From assembly GCF_001270745.1 (NCBI RefSeq), contig NZ_LFXL01000025.1, positions 179,283 to 243,282 of the forward strand: a stretch of DNA of 64,000 nucleotides. The letters are read 5' to 3'. The notes below the pieces were generated by a model, which was not told where the DNA came from, did not search any database, and worked only from the letters and a program-made list of their open reading frames with translations. A program made the translations under genes and the position numbers. Origin of the DNA: Jiangella muralis. Lineage in GTDB: Bacteria; Actinomycetota; Actinomycetes; Jiangellales; Jiangellaceae. Positions 40,873 through 50,320 of this stretch are shown one piece after another (the first letter of the stretch is position 1; every line of letters starts with the position of its first letter).

Positions 40873-43731
40873 ATGCCCGAGGACAACCTGGCGCGGCGCG
40901 TCGAGGCGGCGTGGGGGGACATCGGGTATCGGCGGCCGTTCCGGCGGCACCAGCGCCTCGCCCTCGACGCGCTGGGCGAGGCGTTCGCGGCGGGGCGGCG
41001 GCGGGCGTGGGTGGTGTTGCCGCCCGGCGCCGGCAAGACCCTCGTCGGGCTGGAGGCGGCCCGCCGCCTCGGGCAGCCGATGGTGGTGTTCGGGCCGAAC
41101 ACGGCCATCCAGGGACAGTGGATCGCGGCCTGGCGCGAGTTCACCCCGGCACACCTCCCGGCGGGAACGGACCGCAGCCTGGACCGGCCCGTGACGGCGC
41201 TGACGTATCAGGCGCTGGCCAGCTTCGACCCGGACGCGGAGGTCGACGAGGAGGGGCACGGGCGGACGGGCGGCCTGCGCGGCCGGCTGCACGAGAACGG
41301 CCGCGCGCTGGTCGAGGCGCTCGAGACTGCCGGGCCGATCACCCTCGTCCTCGACGAGTGTCACCACCTGCTCGAGGTGTGGGGCCGGCTGCTGGCCGAA
41401 CTGCTCGACGACCTGCCCGAGGCGCACGTCATCGGGCTGACGGGGACGCCGCCGAGCACCCTGACCGCCGGCCAGGCAGAGCTGGTCGACCGGCTGTTCG
41501 GGTCGCCACTCTTCAGCACGTCGATCCCGTCGGTCGTGCGGGAGGGGCATCTCGCGCCGTTCGCCGAACTGGCCTGGTTCACGTCGCCGTCGCCGACGGA
41601 GTCGCAGTGGCTGGCCGCGGAGGCCGAGCGGTTCGCGGAGCTCCAGAACGACCTGCTCGCACCGGACTTCGCCAGTGTCGGCCTGCTGAGCTGGCTGGAC
41701 GAGCGATTCGTGACGCGGCGGGCCGGCACCGGCCCGGCGCCGCCGCTCGCGTGGTCCCGGCTCGAGGGCGACGCGCCGGAGCTGGCGGCGGCCGCGCTCC
41801 GCTTCCACCACGCCGGGCTGCTCGCCCTCCCCGACGGCGCTGTCGCACGCGAGGAGCACCGGCACGACCCGACCGCGCAGGACTGGGTGACGCTGCTGCA
41901 CGACTGGGTGTCGGCGGGCCTGCTGACCTCGGACGACCCACGCGACCGAGCCGCCGTCGACGCGATCAGGGGCGCCCTGCCGGGAATCGGGTACCAGCTC
42001 ACCAAGCGCGGCATCCGCCGCGGCCGCTCCCCCGTCGACCGGGTACTGGCCCGGAGCGAGGCGACCACCGACGCCACGGTGGAGATCCTGGCCGCCGAGA
42101 CGGCGAACCTCGGCGACCGGCTGCGCGCCCTGGTGCTGTGCGACCACGAGCGGGCCGCGGCCACCCTGCCGGCCCGGCTGCGCGGCGTCCTCGACGCCGA
42201 GGCGGGATCGGCGCGGCTCGTGCTCGCCCGCCTGGTGTCCGACCCACGCACCGCCACGCTGCGCCCGGTGCTGGTCACGGGGCGTGCCGTGGCCGCAGAC
42301 GCGGTCACGGCACGCGAGCTGGTGACGTTCGTCCGCGAGCACGCACCCGGCCTCGACCTGGACGACGTCCCGGAGCGCGCCACGGGGACGGTCGACGTCA
42401 CCGGCCGCTGGCGGTCCCGGCACTGGGTGCCGCTGGTCACCCGCTTCTACGAGACCGGCGCGACGCGTGCGCTGGTCGGCACGCGGGCACTGCTCGGCGA
42501 GGGCTGGGACGCCAGGGGCGTCAACACGCTCGTCGACCTGACGACCGCCACCACCCCGACCGCGGTGGTGCAGACCCGCGGCCGGGCGCTGCGCGTCGAC
42601 CCGGACTGGCCCGAGAAGGTGGCGCACACCTGGACCATCGTGTGCGTCTCCGAGGAGCATCCCGGCGGCACGAGCGGCTGGGACCGGTTCGTCCGCAAGC
42701 ACGACGGCTACTTCGCCGTCACCGACTCCGGCGAGATCGCCGCCGGCGTCGGCCACGTCGACCCCCGGCTCTCGCCGTACGCGCCGCCGCCGGTCGCCGA
42801 GTTCGCCGCCGAGAACGCCCTGATGCTCGCCCGGGCCGAGGACCGGGAGCGGGTGCGGGCGTTGTGGCAGGTCGGCACGCCGTACCGCGACGAGCTGATG
42901 CACACCATCCGGGTGACGCCGCGGCCCGGCGAGTCGGCGCGACCCGGGCCCGGCCCGGGACCCGGCCACCGGCCGCCCGCCCTGGTCCCGGCTTCACACG
43001 GCGCCGGCCGGGACGGTCAGCCACCGGCTCAGCTGTACGGACGGTCGAACCGCTGGCGGGCCGCGGCCGCGCTGACAGCACTACTGACGGCCGTGCTGGC
43101 GGTGGCGGCGCTGTGGTGGCCGGCCGCCGTGACGCTGACGCTCGGCGCGGCCGCCGGCGGGGTGCGCGTGCGCCGCGTCCGTGCCGCCCAGCTGCGTGCC
43201 GGGCGGGACCTCGCCGAACTGGCGACCGGGCCGGACCCGCTCGCCTTCGCCTGCGCCGTCGCCGACGCCCTGCACGAGGCGGGGCTGTCCGAGGCCGGCG
43301 CCGCCGCGGTGACCACCGACGTCGAGCGCGACGGCACGTACCGCCTCGTCCTCACCGGGACGAGCGCCGAGACGTCCGCCCTGTTCGTCGCCGCGCTCGA
43401 CGAGCTGCTCGCACCGCTGGTCTCACCCCGGTACGTGGTGCCGCGCTACCTCGTCGAGACGATCCCGGACCGTCCCGAGGCGCTGCGCCGGGCCGGCCGC
43501 GACTGGCTCGCGGGCGACGCGCCGCCGAACACGGTCGTCTACCACGCGGTGCCGACGGTCCTAGGCGCCAACGTGCGCCGGGTGCGCGCCTTCGCCGCGG
43601 CCTGGAACCGCTGGGTGAGCGGCGGTGACCCCGTGCGCACCGCCACCCCCGAGGGCGAGGGGATCCTCCTCACCCACCGCGGGCACGATCCGTTCGCGGC
43701 GACGACGGCGCTGCGCGTGGCGTGGCGGTGA
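40873..43731 (+). CDS. SF2 DEAD/DEAH-type helicase-like ATPase with C-terminal membrane hairpin
   Basis: A 952-residue protein. Helicase motifs: Walker A PPGAGKT (residues 50-56), DECHH (161-165), TGTPP (190-194) and motif VI QTRGRALRV (from residue 567). A proline/glycine linker (about 695-720) leads to two adjacent hydrophobic segments (about 731-765: ALTALLTAVLAVAALWWPAA, VTLTLGAAAGG) and a final domain of about 180 residues with no family that I recognise. ATG 40873 was chosen because the helicase fold begins there. Helicases with a membrane anchor are unusual. Standalone gene; related actinobacterial proteins are annotated only as DEAD/DEAH helicases. Confidence 0.85.
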   Translation: MPEDNLARRVEAAWGDIGYRRPFRRHQRLALDALGEAFAAGRRRAWVVLPPGAGKTLVGLEAARRLGQPMVVFGPNTAIQGQWIAAWREFTPAHLPAGTDRSLDRPVTALTYQALASFDPDAEVDEEGHGRTGGLRGRLHENGRALVEALETAGPITLVLDECHHLLEVWGRLLAELLDDLPEAHVIGLTGTPPSTLTAGQAELVDRLFGSPLFSTSIPSVVREGHLAPFAELAWFTSPSPTESQWLAAEAERFAELQNDLLAPDFASVGLLSWLDERFVTRRAGTGPAPPLAWSRLEGDAPELAAAALRFHHAGLLALPDGAVAREEHRHDPTAQDWVTLLHDWVSAGLLTSDDPRDRAAVDAIRGALPGIGYQLTKRGIRRGRSPVDRVLARSEATTDATVEILAAETANLGDRLRALVLCDHERAAATLPARLRGVLDAEAGSARLVLARLVSDPRTATLRPVLVTGRAVAADAVTARELVTFVREHAPGLDLDDVPERATGTVDVTGRWRSRHWVPLVTRFYETGATRALVGTRALLGEGWDARGVNTLVDLTTATTPTAVVQTRGRALRVDPDWPEKVAHTWTIVCVSEEHPGGTSGWDRFVRKHDGYFAVTDSGEIAAGVGHVDPRLSPYAPPPVAEFAAENALMLARAEDRERVRALWQVGTPYRDELMHTIRVTPRPGESARPGPGPGPGHRPPALVPASHGAGRDGQPPAQLYGRSNRWRAAAALTALLTAVLAVAALWWPAAVTLTLGAAAGGVRVRRVRAAQLRAGRDLAELATGPDPLAFACAVADALHEAGLSEAGAAAVTTDVERDGTYRLVLTGTSAETSALFVAALDELLAPLVSPRYVVPRYLVETIPDRPEALRRAGRDWLAGDAPPNTVVYHAVPTVLGANVRRVRAFAAAWNRWVSGGDPVRTATPEGEGILLTHRGHDPFAATTALRVAWR

Positions 43732-43796
43732 CCGCCGGCGTAACGGCCCAAGACGGCCCAGGGTGGCCCGGTCTGAGCCGGCATCAGCTATCGGTC

Positions 43797-44684
43797 TCAT
43801 CGAGCCACCATGCCCGCGGACAGGTCGATGTCCGCCCCGGTGAGACCGCCCAGGCGCACGATGGACAGCACCGCCTCGGCCACCTCCTGCTCGGTGACCA
43901 TGCGCTGCATGGCGGCGCGCAGGACGAACTCGCGACGCACCTCCTCTTCCGGCAGCCCTGTGCGTACGGCCTCGCGGGTGAAGTTCCGCTGCATCCGAGG
44001 CCCTTCGACGGGACCGGGCGACAGGGTGTTCACCTTGATCCCCAGCGGTCCCACCTCGTGTGCCAGGGTGGTGGTCAGTCCGATCACGGCCATCTTCGAA
44101 GCGGTGTACGGAGTGCGGCCCACGAGCGGGCGCTTCCCGGAGACCGACGCCAGGTTGACGATGTCCCCGGTGCGTCCTTCCGCCATGGCGGGGATGAATG
44201 CCTGGCACATCAAGTAGGTGCCACGGACGTTGACCGCGAACACGTCGTCCCACTCCGCCGGGGTGACGTCGGTCAAGGCAGCCACCGGGCCGGCGACCCC
44301 GGCGTTGTTCACCAGGATGGTCACCGCTGACGACGTCGACCCGTCCTCGGCGCTGGGCTCCCCCGGGCGACGAGCCCGGGCGGCCACCCACGACGACACC
44401 CGATCGTGCATGGCGGTGACGGAACCAGGATCCGCGACGTCCACCGGCGCCACGAACGACTCGCCGGCCAGCAGCGACGCCGTCGTCTCGAGGTTGCCGA
44501 CGTCCCGCCCGGCCAGGACGACGGTGGCGCCGGCGGCGTCCAGTGCGATGCTGATGGCTCGGCCGAGCCCGTTGCCGGCGCCGGTGACCACGGCGATCCG
44601 GCCGACAATCGGGTCACGGCAGTCCGGGGCGGTGGCCGAGGTCGCGGCGGCGCCAGCGGTCGGAGTCGGCGTCGATCTGGGCAC
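43797..44684 (-). CDS. SDR family oxidoreductase
   Basis: A 295-residue classical SDR: RIAVVTGAGNGLGRAISIAL (about residue 29), LVNNAGVAGPVAAL, catalytic NLASVSGKRPLVGRTPYTAS with TPYTASKMA, and NTLSPGPVEGPRM. An insertion rich in Arg/Ala/Ser (about residues 100-115) lengthens the region before NNAG. The start is GTG 44684, four bases from the upstream stop. Last gene of the long minus-strand catabolic operon; probably oxidises a hydroxyl intermediate. Confidence 0.87.
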   Translation of the reverse strand: MPRSTPTPTAGAAATSATAPDCRDPIVGRIAVVTGAGNGLGRAISIALDAAGATVVLAGRDVGNLETTASLLAGESFVAPVDVADPGSVTAMHDRVSSWVAARARRPGEPSAEDGSTSSAVTILVNNAGVAGPVAALTDVTPAEWDDVFAVNVRGTYLMCQAFIPAMAEGRTGDIVNLASVSGKRPLVGRTPYTASKMAVIGLTTTLAHEVGPLGIKVNTLSPGPVEGPRMQRNFTREAVRTGLPEEEVRREFVLRAAMQRMVTEQEVAEAVLSIVRLGGLTGADIDLSAGMVAR

Positions 44685-44687
44685 GGG

Positions 44688-45530
44688 TCAGGGCTTGTAG
44701 GTGCCGCGGCGGTGGGGGCCGAGCACCTGCCGGAAGCGAAGGTCGGCCTGGGTCCGCTCGATGAAGGCGAGGAAGTACCGCGAGCCGTAGCGGACGGCTA
44801 TCGCACGGGCCCGCTCGAGGTCGCGGCCCGCACCTTCGAGATCCCCCATCCCCATGCGGGCCGCGCCTACGGCGTGAAGTGCGGGAGCCAGACCCCGCGC
44901 ACAGCCGGACTGGGCGCGGACCTCCAGTGCGTCGAGCAACCACGTCAGTCCCTCTTCGGCCTTGCCGGCCTCGTGGAGGATCTGGCCGAGGTGACGCGCG
45001 GCCTCGTACCGGCCGACGCTGCCGACGCCCTGGGGCGAGATCTCGTAGGCATGCATGAGGATGGGCCAGGCGGTGTCGGGGTCGAGCCTGTCGACGTGGT
45101 GGAAGATGCCGATGAAGGCGAGCGCGCTGGCCTCACCTTCTTGGTCGCCGAGGACGTGGTACCTCTCGGCGGACTCCTCGAACGCCGCCAGCTCGGCGGA
45201 CTGGTCGGGGGTGCCCATGCAGAAGTCGATGTGCAGGGCCATGCCGCGCTCGTACAGGTAGTGGGCCCGGAGCCGGTCATCAGGCTCTGTGGTCAACGCC
45301 CGGTCGACGGCCTCGAGGAGGTCGTGCTTGCGACCGGGGTCGTGCAGGCACATCGTCCAGTCCTGCTCGTTCATGACCTGGGCGCGCGCCAGGTCGACCG
45401 CGACGCCACCGAGCGTGTCGTCTGCGGCCGCACGAGCCAGGTTCAGCTGGGCGAAGGCTCGCTCCCACTGTGCGGAATCGGCGAGTTCGAGTGCACTGGT
45501 GATGCGGTCGACTGTGTGGTTGCTGGCCAT
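44688..45530 (-). CDS. TPR-like helical repeat protein
   Basis: A 280-residue alpha-helical protein with repeating helix pairs resembling tetratricopeptide repeats (QWERAFAQLNLARAAADD, ERYHVLGDQEGEASALAFIG, YEAARHLGQILHEAGKAEEG, ALHAVGAARMGMGDLEGAGR). Similar stand-alone TPR proteins in actinobacteria accompany catabolic operons and have no defined activity. ATG 45530 was chosen; a TTG 15 bases upstream is possible. No nuclease or kinase motif was seen. It may be a scaffold or sensor for the operon. Confidence 0.75.
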   Translation of the reverse strand: MASNHTVDRITSALELADSAQWERAFAQLNLARAAADDTLGGVAVDLARAQVMNEQDWTMCLHDPGRKHDLLEAVDRALTTEPDDRLRAHYLYERGMALHIDFCMGTPDQSAELAAFEESAERYHVLGDQEGEASALAFIGIFHHVDRLDPDTAWPILMHAYEISPQGVGSVGRYEAARHLGQILHEAGKAEEGLTWLLDALEVRAQSGCARGLAPALHAVGAARMGMGDLEGAGRDLERARAIAVRYGSRYFLAFIERTQADLRFRQVLGPHRRGTYKP

Positions 45531-45571
45531 GGTGATCACGTCCAAGACTTGTACGGGTGTGGGGGCAGGGG

Positions 45572-46687
45572 CTAGCGGGCGGGCGCCGAGGCGTGGGCGA
45601 ACAGACGCGCCGGGTTGACCCGCATCAGGTGGTCCAGGACGTCCGGATCCACTCCCAGCGCTTCGAGGAGGGGCGGGAGGTCGACGGAGAGGTGGTCGAA
45701 CCCGGTGCCGCCATAGGTGCGCAGGAGACGCTTGTGGCCCACGTCGTGGGACAGGAGCAGTTGGTCGGCGAACCCCGCGTCGAGGATGTCGCGGACCCGC
45801 CGGGCGTACTCCAGCTCCGAGGGCAGCTCCCGGAGGAGCCAGTTGCCGGCAAGTCCGAAGGTGTCCAGCGCCACGTACACGCCGCGCTCGAGGATCTTCT
45901 TGAGCACGTCGAACTCCTCCAGGTGTCCGACGTGGCCGATGACGACCGACCGGGGGTCGACGCTGCCGGACTCCAAGAGGTTCAGTACCTCGAACCGGGT
46001 GGCGCCGTCGTGGTCGGTCTGGTGGATCACCAACGGGGCGCCGGTTGCGTGGTGCGCCGTCAGGGAGGCCGCCAGGACCTTGCGTTCGCTGTCGAGCATG
46101 GGGGTCCCGATCCCGATCTCACCGATGAACCCGCACCGAGGGCCGGCGCTCGCGGTGGTCTCGGTGCTGCCGGGATTCCATGGCATCGCGTCGCTCACGC
46201 CGTCGACCAGCTCGCGGATGAACACTGCCGCGAGCTCGTCCTCGTTGCTCTCGCCGATCCATCGGGGATGGTGCAGCTGGGTGTAGGCGCCGGTGCCCAG
46301 GATGATGTTGAGGCGTGTCGCCTTGGCGATCTCAGCGACCCGGCGAGCATGGTTGCGCTGCCGGATCCCGTGGCACGTCACGTCCATCACGGTCCGTCCG
46401 CCGCGATGCTTGAATCGCAGCAGCTCGTGCGCCGCGACCGCGTCGTCGTCCATGAACAGGTCGTCCATGCAATTGACGAGCGACCTCTTCAGATGGCCGA
46501 GGTTCTCGGCGACCATGCCCCGCTCGAGCTCCAACGCGATCAGCGGGTCCGGGTCCGGGACGAAGAACTTCGTAGCATCCACCAGGACGTGCTCATGCGT
46601 CAGCGTGGTGCCGAGATCCGCCACGGGAACGGGTCCCAGGACGGTCTGGACGGACGGGCGCTCGCGCCCCGCGTCGTGCTCGCTCAT
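45572..46687 (-). CDS. Phosphotriesterase-family (amidohydrolase) metal-dependent hydrolase
   Basis: A 371-residue TIM-barrel hydrolase of the PTE/PLL family. Metal ligands are visible: H31 and H33 (LTHEHVL), H222 (VIHQTDHD), histidine in IGHVGH and D315 (SHDVGHK). The bridging residue that is a carboxylated lysine in phosphotriesterase appears to be E190 (GFIGEIGIG), as in PHP-type members, so lactonase, amidase or ester hydrolysis is more likely than organophosphate hydrolysis. ATG overlaps the substrate-binding-protein gene by four bases. Confidence 0.87.
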   Translation of the reverse strand: MSEHDAGRERPSVQTVLGPVPVADLGTTLTHEHVLVDATKFFVPDPDPLIALELERGMVAENLGHLKRSLVNCMDDLFMDDDAVAAHELLRFKHRGGRTVMDVTCHGIRQRNHARRVAEIAKATRLNIILGTGAYTQLHHPRWIGESNEDELAAVFIRELVDGVSDAMPWNPGSTETTASAGPRCGFIGEIGIGTPMLDSERKVLAASLTAHHATGAPLVIHQTDHDGATRFEVLNLLESGSVDPRSVVIGHVGHLEEFDVLKKILERGVYVALDTFGLAGNWLLRELPSELEYARRVRDILDAGFADQLLLSHDVGHKRLLRTYGGTGFDHLSVDLPPLLEALGVDPDVLDHLMRVNPARLFAHASAPAR

Positions 46688-48264
46688 GCGGTGCGACCGA
46701 CGTTGCGGAACCGCGGGTCGCCACCGGGGTTCACCTCCGAGCCGGCCACGTCGGCGCGCGCGGCGAAGGCCTTGGGCACGAAGGCGGTGAAGAGGGTCGC
46801 GCCGTCACCGAGGGCCTTCGCCCGCAAGGCGTCGTACTTCTGCCTGCGGGTGTCCTCGTCGTCCACGGAGCCGGCCTCGATGATGAGCTGGTCGAACTCC
46901 TCGGATCCGTAGCCACTCCAGTTCGAGGCCGACGTCGTGGTCCAGTTGCGGGACCAGAACTGGTCCGGATCGGTCAGCCCCCCGTAGATGCGCAGGGTCA
47001 GCTCGTACTCGCGAGCATTGACCCGCTCCAGCCAGGAGGAGATCTCGATCTGCTCGATCTCGAGCTCGATGTTGTAGGGCCTGAGCTGTTCGGCGATCAC
47101 CTGAGCGGTCGCCACGGCATCCGGACTGGACGTCCACGCGAGGAAGTTGATGGTGACGCCGCCGTCGGGGTAGCCGGCCTCCGCGAGCTTGCTCCGGACC
47201 ATGTCCTCGTCAGGGGCGGAGGCATAGGGGTCGTCCTCGGGGTACCAGCGCGACTTCGACCCGAACTCGGACCTGCCGGGCTCGGCGGTCCCGAGGTGGG
47301 CGATCTTCGCGATCTCCTCGCGGTCGATCGCCCAGCAGACCGCTTGCCGCAGGGCGAGGTTGTCGAACGGCGCGGCCCCGGAATTGAAGATGAGGAACTG
47401 CGGCGTTCCCTCGGTGCCGGAGATGTAGCGCAGTGTCTTGTCGTTCTTGACCTGCTCGATGCTCTGCTTGGGGATGGCATCGACCCAGTCGAGCTCGTCC
47501 GACCGCAGCGCCAGCACCCGGCCTTCGGTGTTCTCCAGATAGGAGACGGACACCGCGTCGAGCAGGGGTCGGTCGGTTTCGAAGTACGTCGACGCCTTCG
47601 ACAGCTCGACACCACGACCCTGGGTCCAGGAAGCCAGTGCGAACGGTCCGGTTCCCACCGGCTTCCGCACCGGGTCACCCTCCTCGATGGTCTTCTGGCT
47701 GACCACGTGGCCGTACACCGCCAGGTTGGTGAGGAACGCCGCTGAGGGGCGGCTCAGGTTGAAGGTGACCTCGTACTGGCCGGTCGCCTCGACGGTGTCG
47801 AGCGCGGTGAAGAACGCCGCGGAGATGGAACCGAAGTCCGGGTCGCGGATACGGTCGAAGGTGTAGACGACCTCTCGAGCCTCGAAGGGCGCGCCGTCGT
47901 GGAACGTGACGTCTGGACGCAACGTGAACACGTACGTCAGGTCGTCGGGCTGTTCCCACTCGGTGGCCAGCGACGGAGAGATCTCGCCGGTGGAGGAGAC
48001 ATCGACCAGACGGCTGAAGATGCCGCAGTAGATCTCCTGCGAGACGTCGAGCGATGACTTGTGCGGGTCGAGCGAGTCCGGGTCGGACGAGGCTCCGACC
48101 CGCAACGTTCCGCCGGCAGTGGGCTTGCCGGTGCCGTTGGAGGTGGAGTTCTCGGCACCGCCGCAAGCGGAGAACAGAGCACCACACCCGAGGACGAGGC
48201 CGGTCCCGGCGATGCCGACGACGACGGTGCGCCGCGACGGGTGGGGCATGAGGGTCGACTCCAT
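46684..48264 (-). CDS. Peptide/opine-type ABC transporter substrate-binding lipoprotein
   Basis: A 526-residue family-5 solute-binding protein (DppA/OppA). Basic N-terminus, hydrophobic stretch and lipobox (GCGALFSAC), then GGTLRVGASSDPDSLDPHKS, DVTFHDGAPFEAREVVYTFD, KPVGTGPFALASWTQGRG and FDNLALRQAVCWAIDREEIA. Start ATG 48264 has GGAAGG eight bases upstream; MPHPS (48249) is an alternative. The substrate could be a peptide, glycoside or other catabolic compound; family-5 proteins are versatile. Joined with two ATPases and two permeases. Confidence 0.92.
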   Translation of the reverse strand: MESTLMPHPSRRTVVVGIAGTGLVLGCGALFSACGGAENSTSNGTGKPTAGGTLRVGASSDPDSLDPHKSSLDVSQEIYCGIFSRLVDVSSTGEISPSLATEWEQPDDLTYVFTLRPDVTFHDGAPFEAREVVYTFDRIRDPDFGSISAAFFTALDTVEATGQYEVTFNLSRPSAAFLTNLAVYGHVVSQKTIEEGDPVRKPVGTGPFALASWTQGRGVELSKASTYFETDRPLLDAVSVSYLENTEGRVLALRSDELDWVDAIPKQSIEQVKNDKTLRYISGTEGTPQFLIFNSGAAPFDNLALRQAVCWAIDREEIAKIAHLGTAEPGRSEFGSKSRWYPEDDPYASAPDEDMVRSKLAEAGYPDGGVTINFLAWTSSPDAVATAQVIAEQLRPYNIELEIEQIEISSWLERVNAREYELTLRIYGGLTDPDQFWSRNWTTTSASNWSGYGSEEFDQLIIEAGSVDDEDTRRQKYDALRAKALGDGATLFTAFVPKAFAARADVAGSEVNPGGDPRFRNVGRTA

Positions 48265-48329
48265 GGTTCTGCCTTCCTGCTGGGTGGTGGAGCTGGAACG
48301 TCCGAGACTCCGAGAATCGGTCCGGCGGT

Positions 48330-49262
48330 CTAGCTGGGCCGGCGGTCACCGCTGAGCAGCTCTCGGGTCGTGAGTGCGTGCGAGTTGAGCGCCGGGGACG
48401 CGGCGAGCAGAGCCTGGGTGTACGGGTGCTTCGGCGCCTCGAACAGCCGGTGGGTCGTCCCTGTCTCGACGACGCGTCCCGAACGCATCACCACGACGCG
48501 GTCACTGATGTGCTGGACGACCGTCAGGTCGTGCGAGACGAAGACCATCGTGAGACCGTTGGTGGTCTTGAGGCCGTGGAGCAGGTTGAGGATCTGCGCC
48601 TGGATGGAGACATCGAGGGATGTGACCGGCTCGTCAGCGACGAGCACCGACGGGTTGGGCGCCAGGGCGGCCGCGATCGCCACCCTCTGCCGCTGACCGC
48701 CGGACAGGTTGCGAGGCTTGCGATCGGCAAGCGCTTCGGGAAGGCCGACCTTGCCCATCAGCTCGGCCACCGCGGACCCGCGGTCTGCGCGGGAACGGGT
48801 CCGGAGCGCCACCATGGCCTCACTGACCGAGCGAGCGACGGTCCACCGCGGGTCGAGCGAGCTGAAGGGGTCCTGGAAGATTCCCTGGACCTCGCGGCGG
48901 AACGCGCGCTCGGTGGCTCGGCCGCGGAGGTCGAGCGGTCGGCCGCGGAACAGCACCTGCCCGCTCGTGGGCTGCTCCAGCCCCAGCAGGAGCCTGGTCA
49001 GGGTGGTCTTGCCCGACCCCGACTCCCCGACCACCGCCAGCACCTCGCCGGGGCGCACACCGAGGGAGACGTCGTCGACGGCGCGGGTCTCCGGACTCGC
49101 CGCGAGCGAACCGCCACGGTAGATCTGGCTGACGTTGCGGAGCTCGAGCTCGAACGCCTCCGACGGCCGCGCCCCTCGATCGCCGGGCCCGGACGGAACG
49201 TCGCCAGGGCGAATGTCCTGTTCAGGTGCGGGGACGGGAAGGGCCCTCTTCGATGTCGTCAT
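48330..49262 (-). CDS. ABC transporter ATP-binding protein (DppF/OppF type)
   Basis: A 310-residue ATPase: Walker A GESGSGKTTLTRL, Q-loop GIFQDPFSSLDPRW, signature NLSGGQRQRVAIAAAL, Walker B VLVADEPVTSLDV and H-loop VFVSHDL. The C-terminal oligopeptide extension (HPYTQALLAASPAL) is present. It overlaps the partner ATPase gene by four bases; the binding-protein gene starts 65 bases downstream. Confidence 0.93.
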   Translation of the reverse strand: MTTSKRALPVPAPEQDIRPGDVPSGPGDRGARPSEAFELELRNVSQIYRGGSLAASPETRAVDDVSLGVRPGEVLAVVGESGSGKTTLTRLLLGLEQPTSGQVLFRGRPLDLRGRATERAFRREVQGIFQDPFSSLDPRWTVARSVSEAMVALRTRSRADRGSAVAELMGKVGLPEALADRKPRNLSGGQRQRVAIAAALAPNPSVLVADEPVTSLDVSIQAQILNLLHGLKTTNGLTMVFVSHDLTVVQHISDRVVVMRSGRVVETGTTHRLFEAPKHPYTQALLAASPALNSHALTTRELLSGDRRPS

Positions 49263-50320
49263 GGGACGTCCTTCCGCCCGCCGGACTGGACGTCGCGCCG
49301 GGAGGCGGCCACCGGCCCGGCCTCGGCCAGGGTCGCCGGCGCGGAGCTCGCCGCGAGCCAGCAGGCGGCCACCCCGCCGCGATCCCTGGCCGCCAGGGGC
49401 GGCTCGGTGTCGCACACGGGCATGCGGTGGGCGCACCGGGGTGCGAACCTGCAGCCGGGCAGCAGGGCCGCCTGGCCGATCTCCCCGGGGATGCTGGGGA
49501 GCCGGCCCGTCGTCCTGCCCTGGGGGATCGAGGCGAGCAGCGCCGCGGTGTAGGGGTGCGCCGGATGGTCCATGACGTCACGCGCGGGCCCGACTTCCGA
49601 CAGCTTCCCGGCGTAGAGGACCGCCACCCGGTCGCAGAGCTGGGTGACGACGTGCAGGTCGTGACTGATGAACAGCACTGCCATGTTCCTGTCCTTCGCC
49701 AGTCGGGTCAGGAGGCGGAGGACCTGGGCCTGGACGGTGACGTCGAGGGCGGTCGTCGGCTCGTCGGCGATGAGGAGCCTGGGGGTGTTGGCGACGGCGA
49801 TGGCGATGGCGATGCGCTGCCGCATACCGCCGCTGAAGGCGCGCGGCGGTTGGCCGAACCGCTCCGCCGGGCGATCGATCCCGACGGTGTCCATCAGCTC
49901 GACGGCCCGCGCCTTGGCGGCGCGGCGCGCGATGCGCTGATGTGCACGGAGTGTCTCGACGATCTGCGAACCGACCGAGAACGTCGGGTCGAGCGAGGCG
50001 AGCGGGTCCTGAGGGATGAGGCCCACGTCGCCGCCTCGAAGCTCGCGGAGTCGGGTGCTGCTCATCCCCGCGAGCGGCTCCCCGTCGAACCGGATGCTCC
50101 CGCGGCTGTCGGCGTTGGCCGGCAGGAGGCCGAGCGCCGCGGCGGCCAAGGTCGACTTGCCGCAGCCGGACTCGCCCACGACCCCCAGGAACTCGCCCGG
50201 GGCCAGCTCGAGCGTCACGCCGGACAGCGCCGGGTAGGCGGCGCCGGCGGTGACGTACTCGACGCTGAGGTCCTCGACACTCAGCACGGGCGTGCGGCTG
50301 GTCTGGGCGGCGGACATCAT
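49259..50320 (-). CDS. ABC transporter ATP-binding protein (DppD/OppD type)
   Basis: A 353-residue ATPase: Walker A GESGCGKSTLAAA, Q-loop GLIPQDPLASLDPTF, signature FSGGMRQRIAIAIAVA, Walker B LLIADEPTTALDV and H-loop LFISHDL. The C-terminal oligo_HPY region has a cysteine-rich stretch (LPGCRFAPRCAHRMPVC) that in relatives binds an iron-sulfur cluster. The start is the double ATG at 50320 overlapping the permease stop. Confidence 0.93.
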   Translation of the reverse strand: MMSAAQTSRTPVLSVEDLSVEYVTAGAAYPALSGVTLELAPGEFLGVVGESGCGKSTLAAAALGLLPANADSRGSIRFDGEPLAGMSSTRLRELRGGDVGLIPQDPLASLDPTFSVGSQIVETLRAHQRIARRAAKARAVELMDTVGIDRPAERFGQPPRAFSGGMRQRIAIAIAVANTPRLLIADEPTTALDVTVQAQVLRLLTRLAKDRNMAVLFISHDLHVVTQLCDRVAVLYAGKLSEVGPARDVMDHPAHPYTAALLASIPQGRTTGRLPSIPGEIGQAALLPGCRFAPRCAHRMPVCDTEPPLAARDRGGVAACWLAASSAPATLAEAGPVAASRRDVQSGGRKDVP

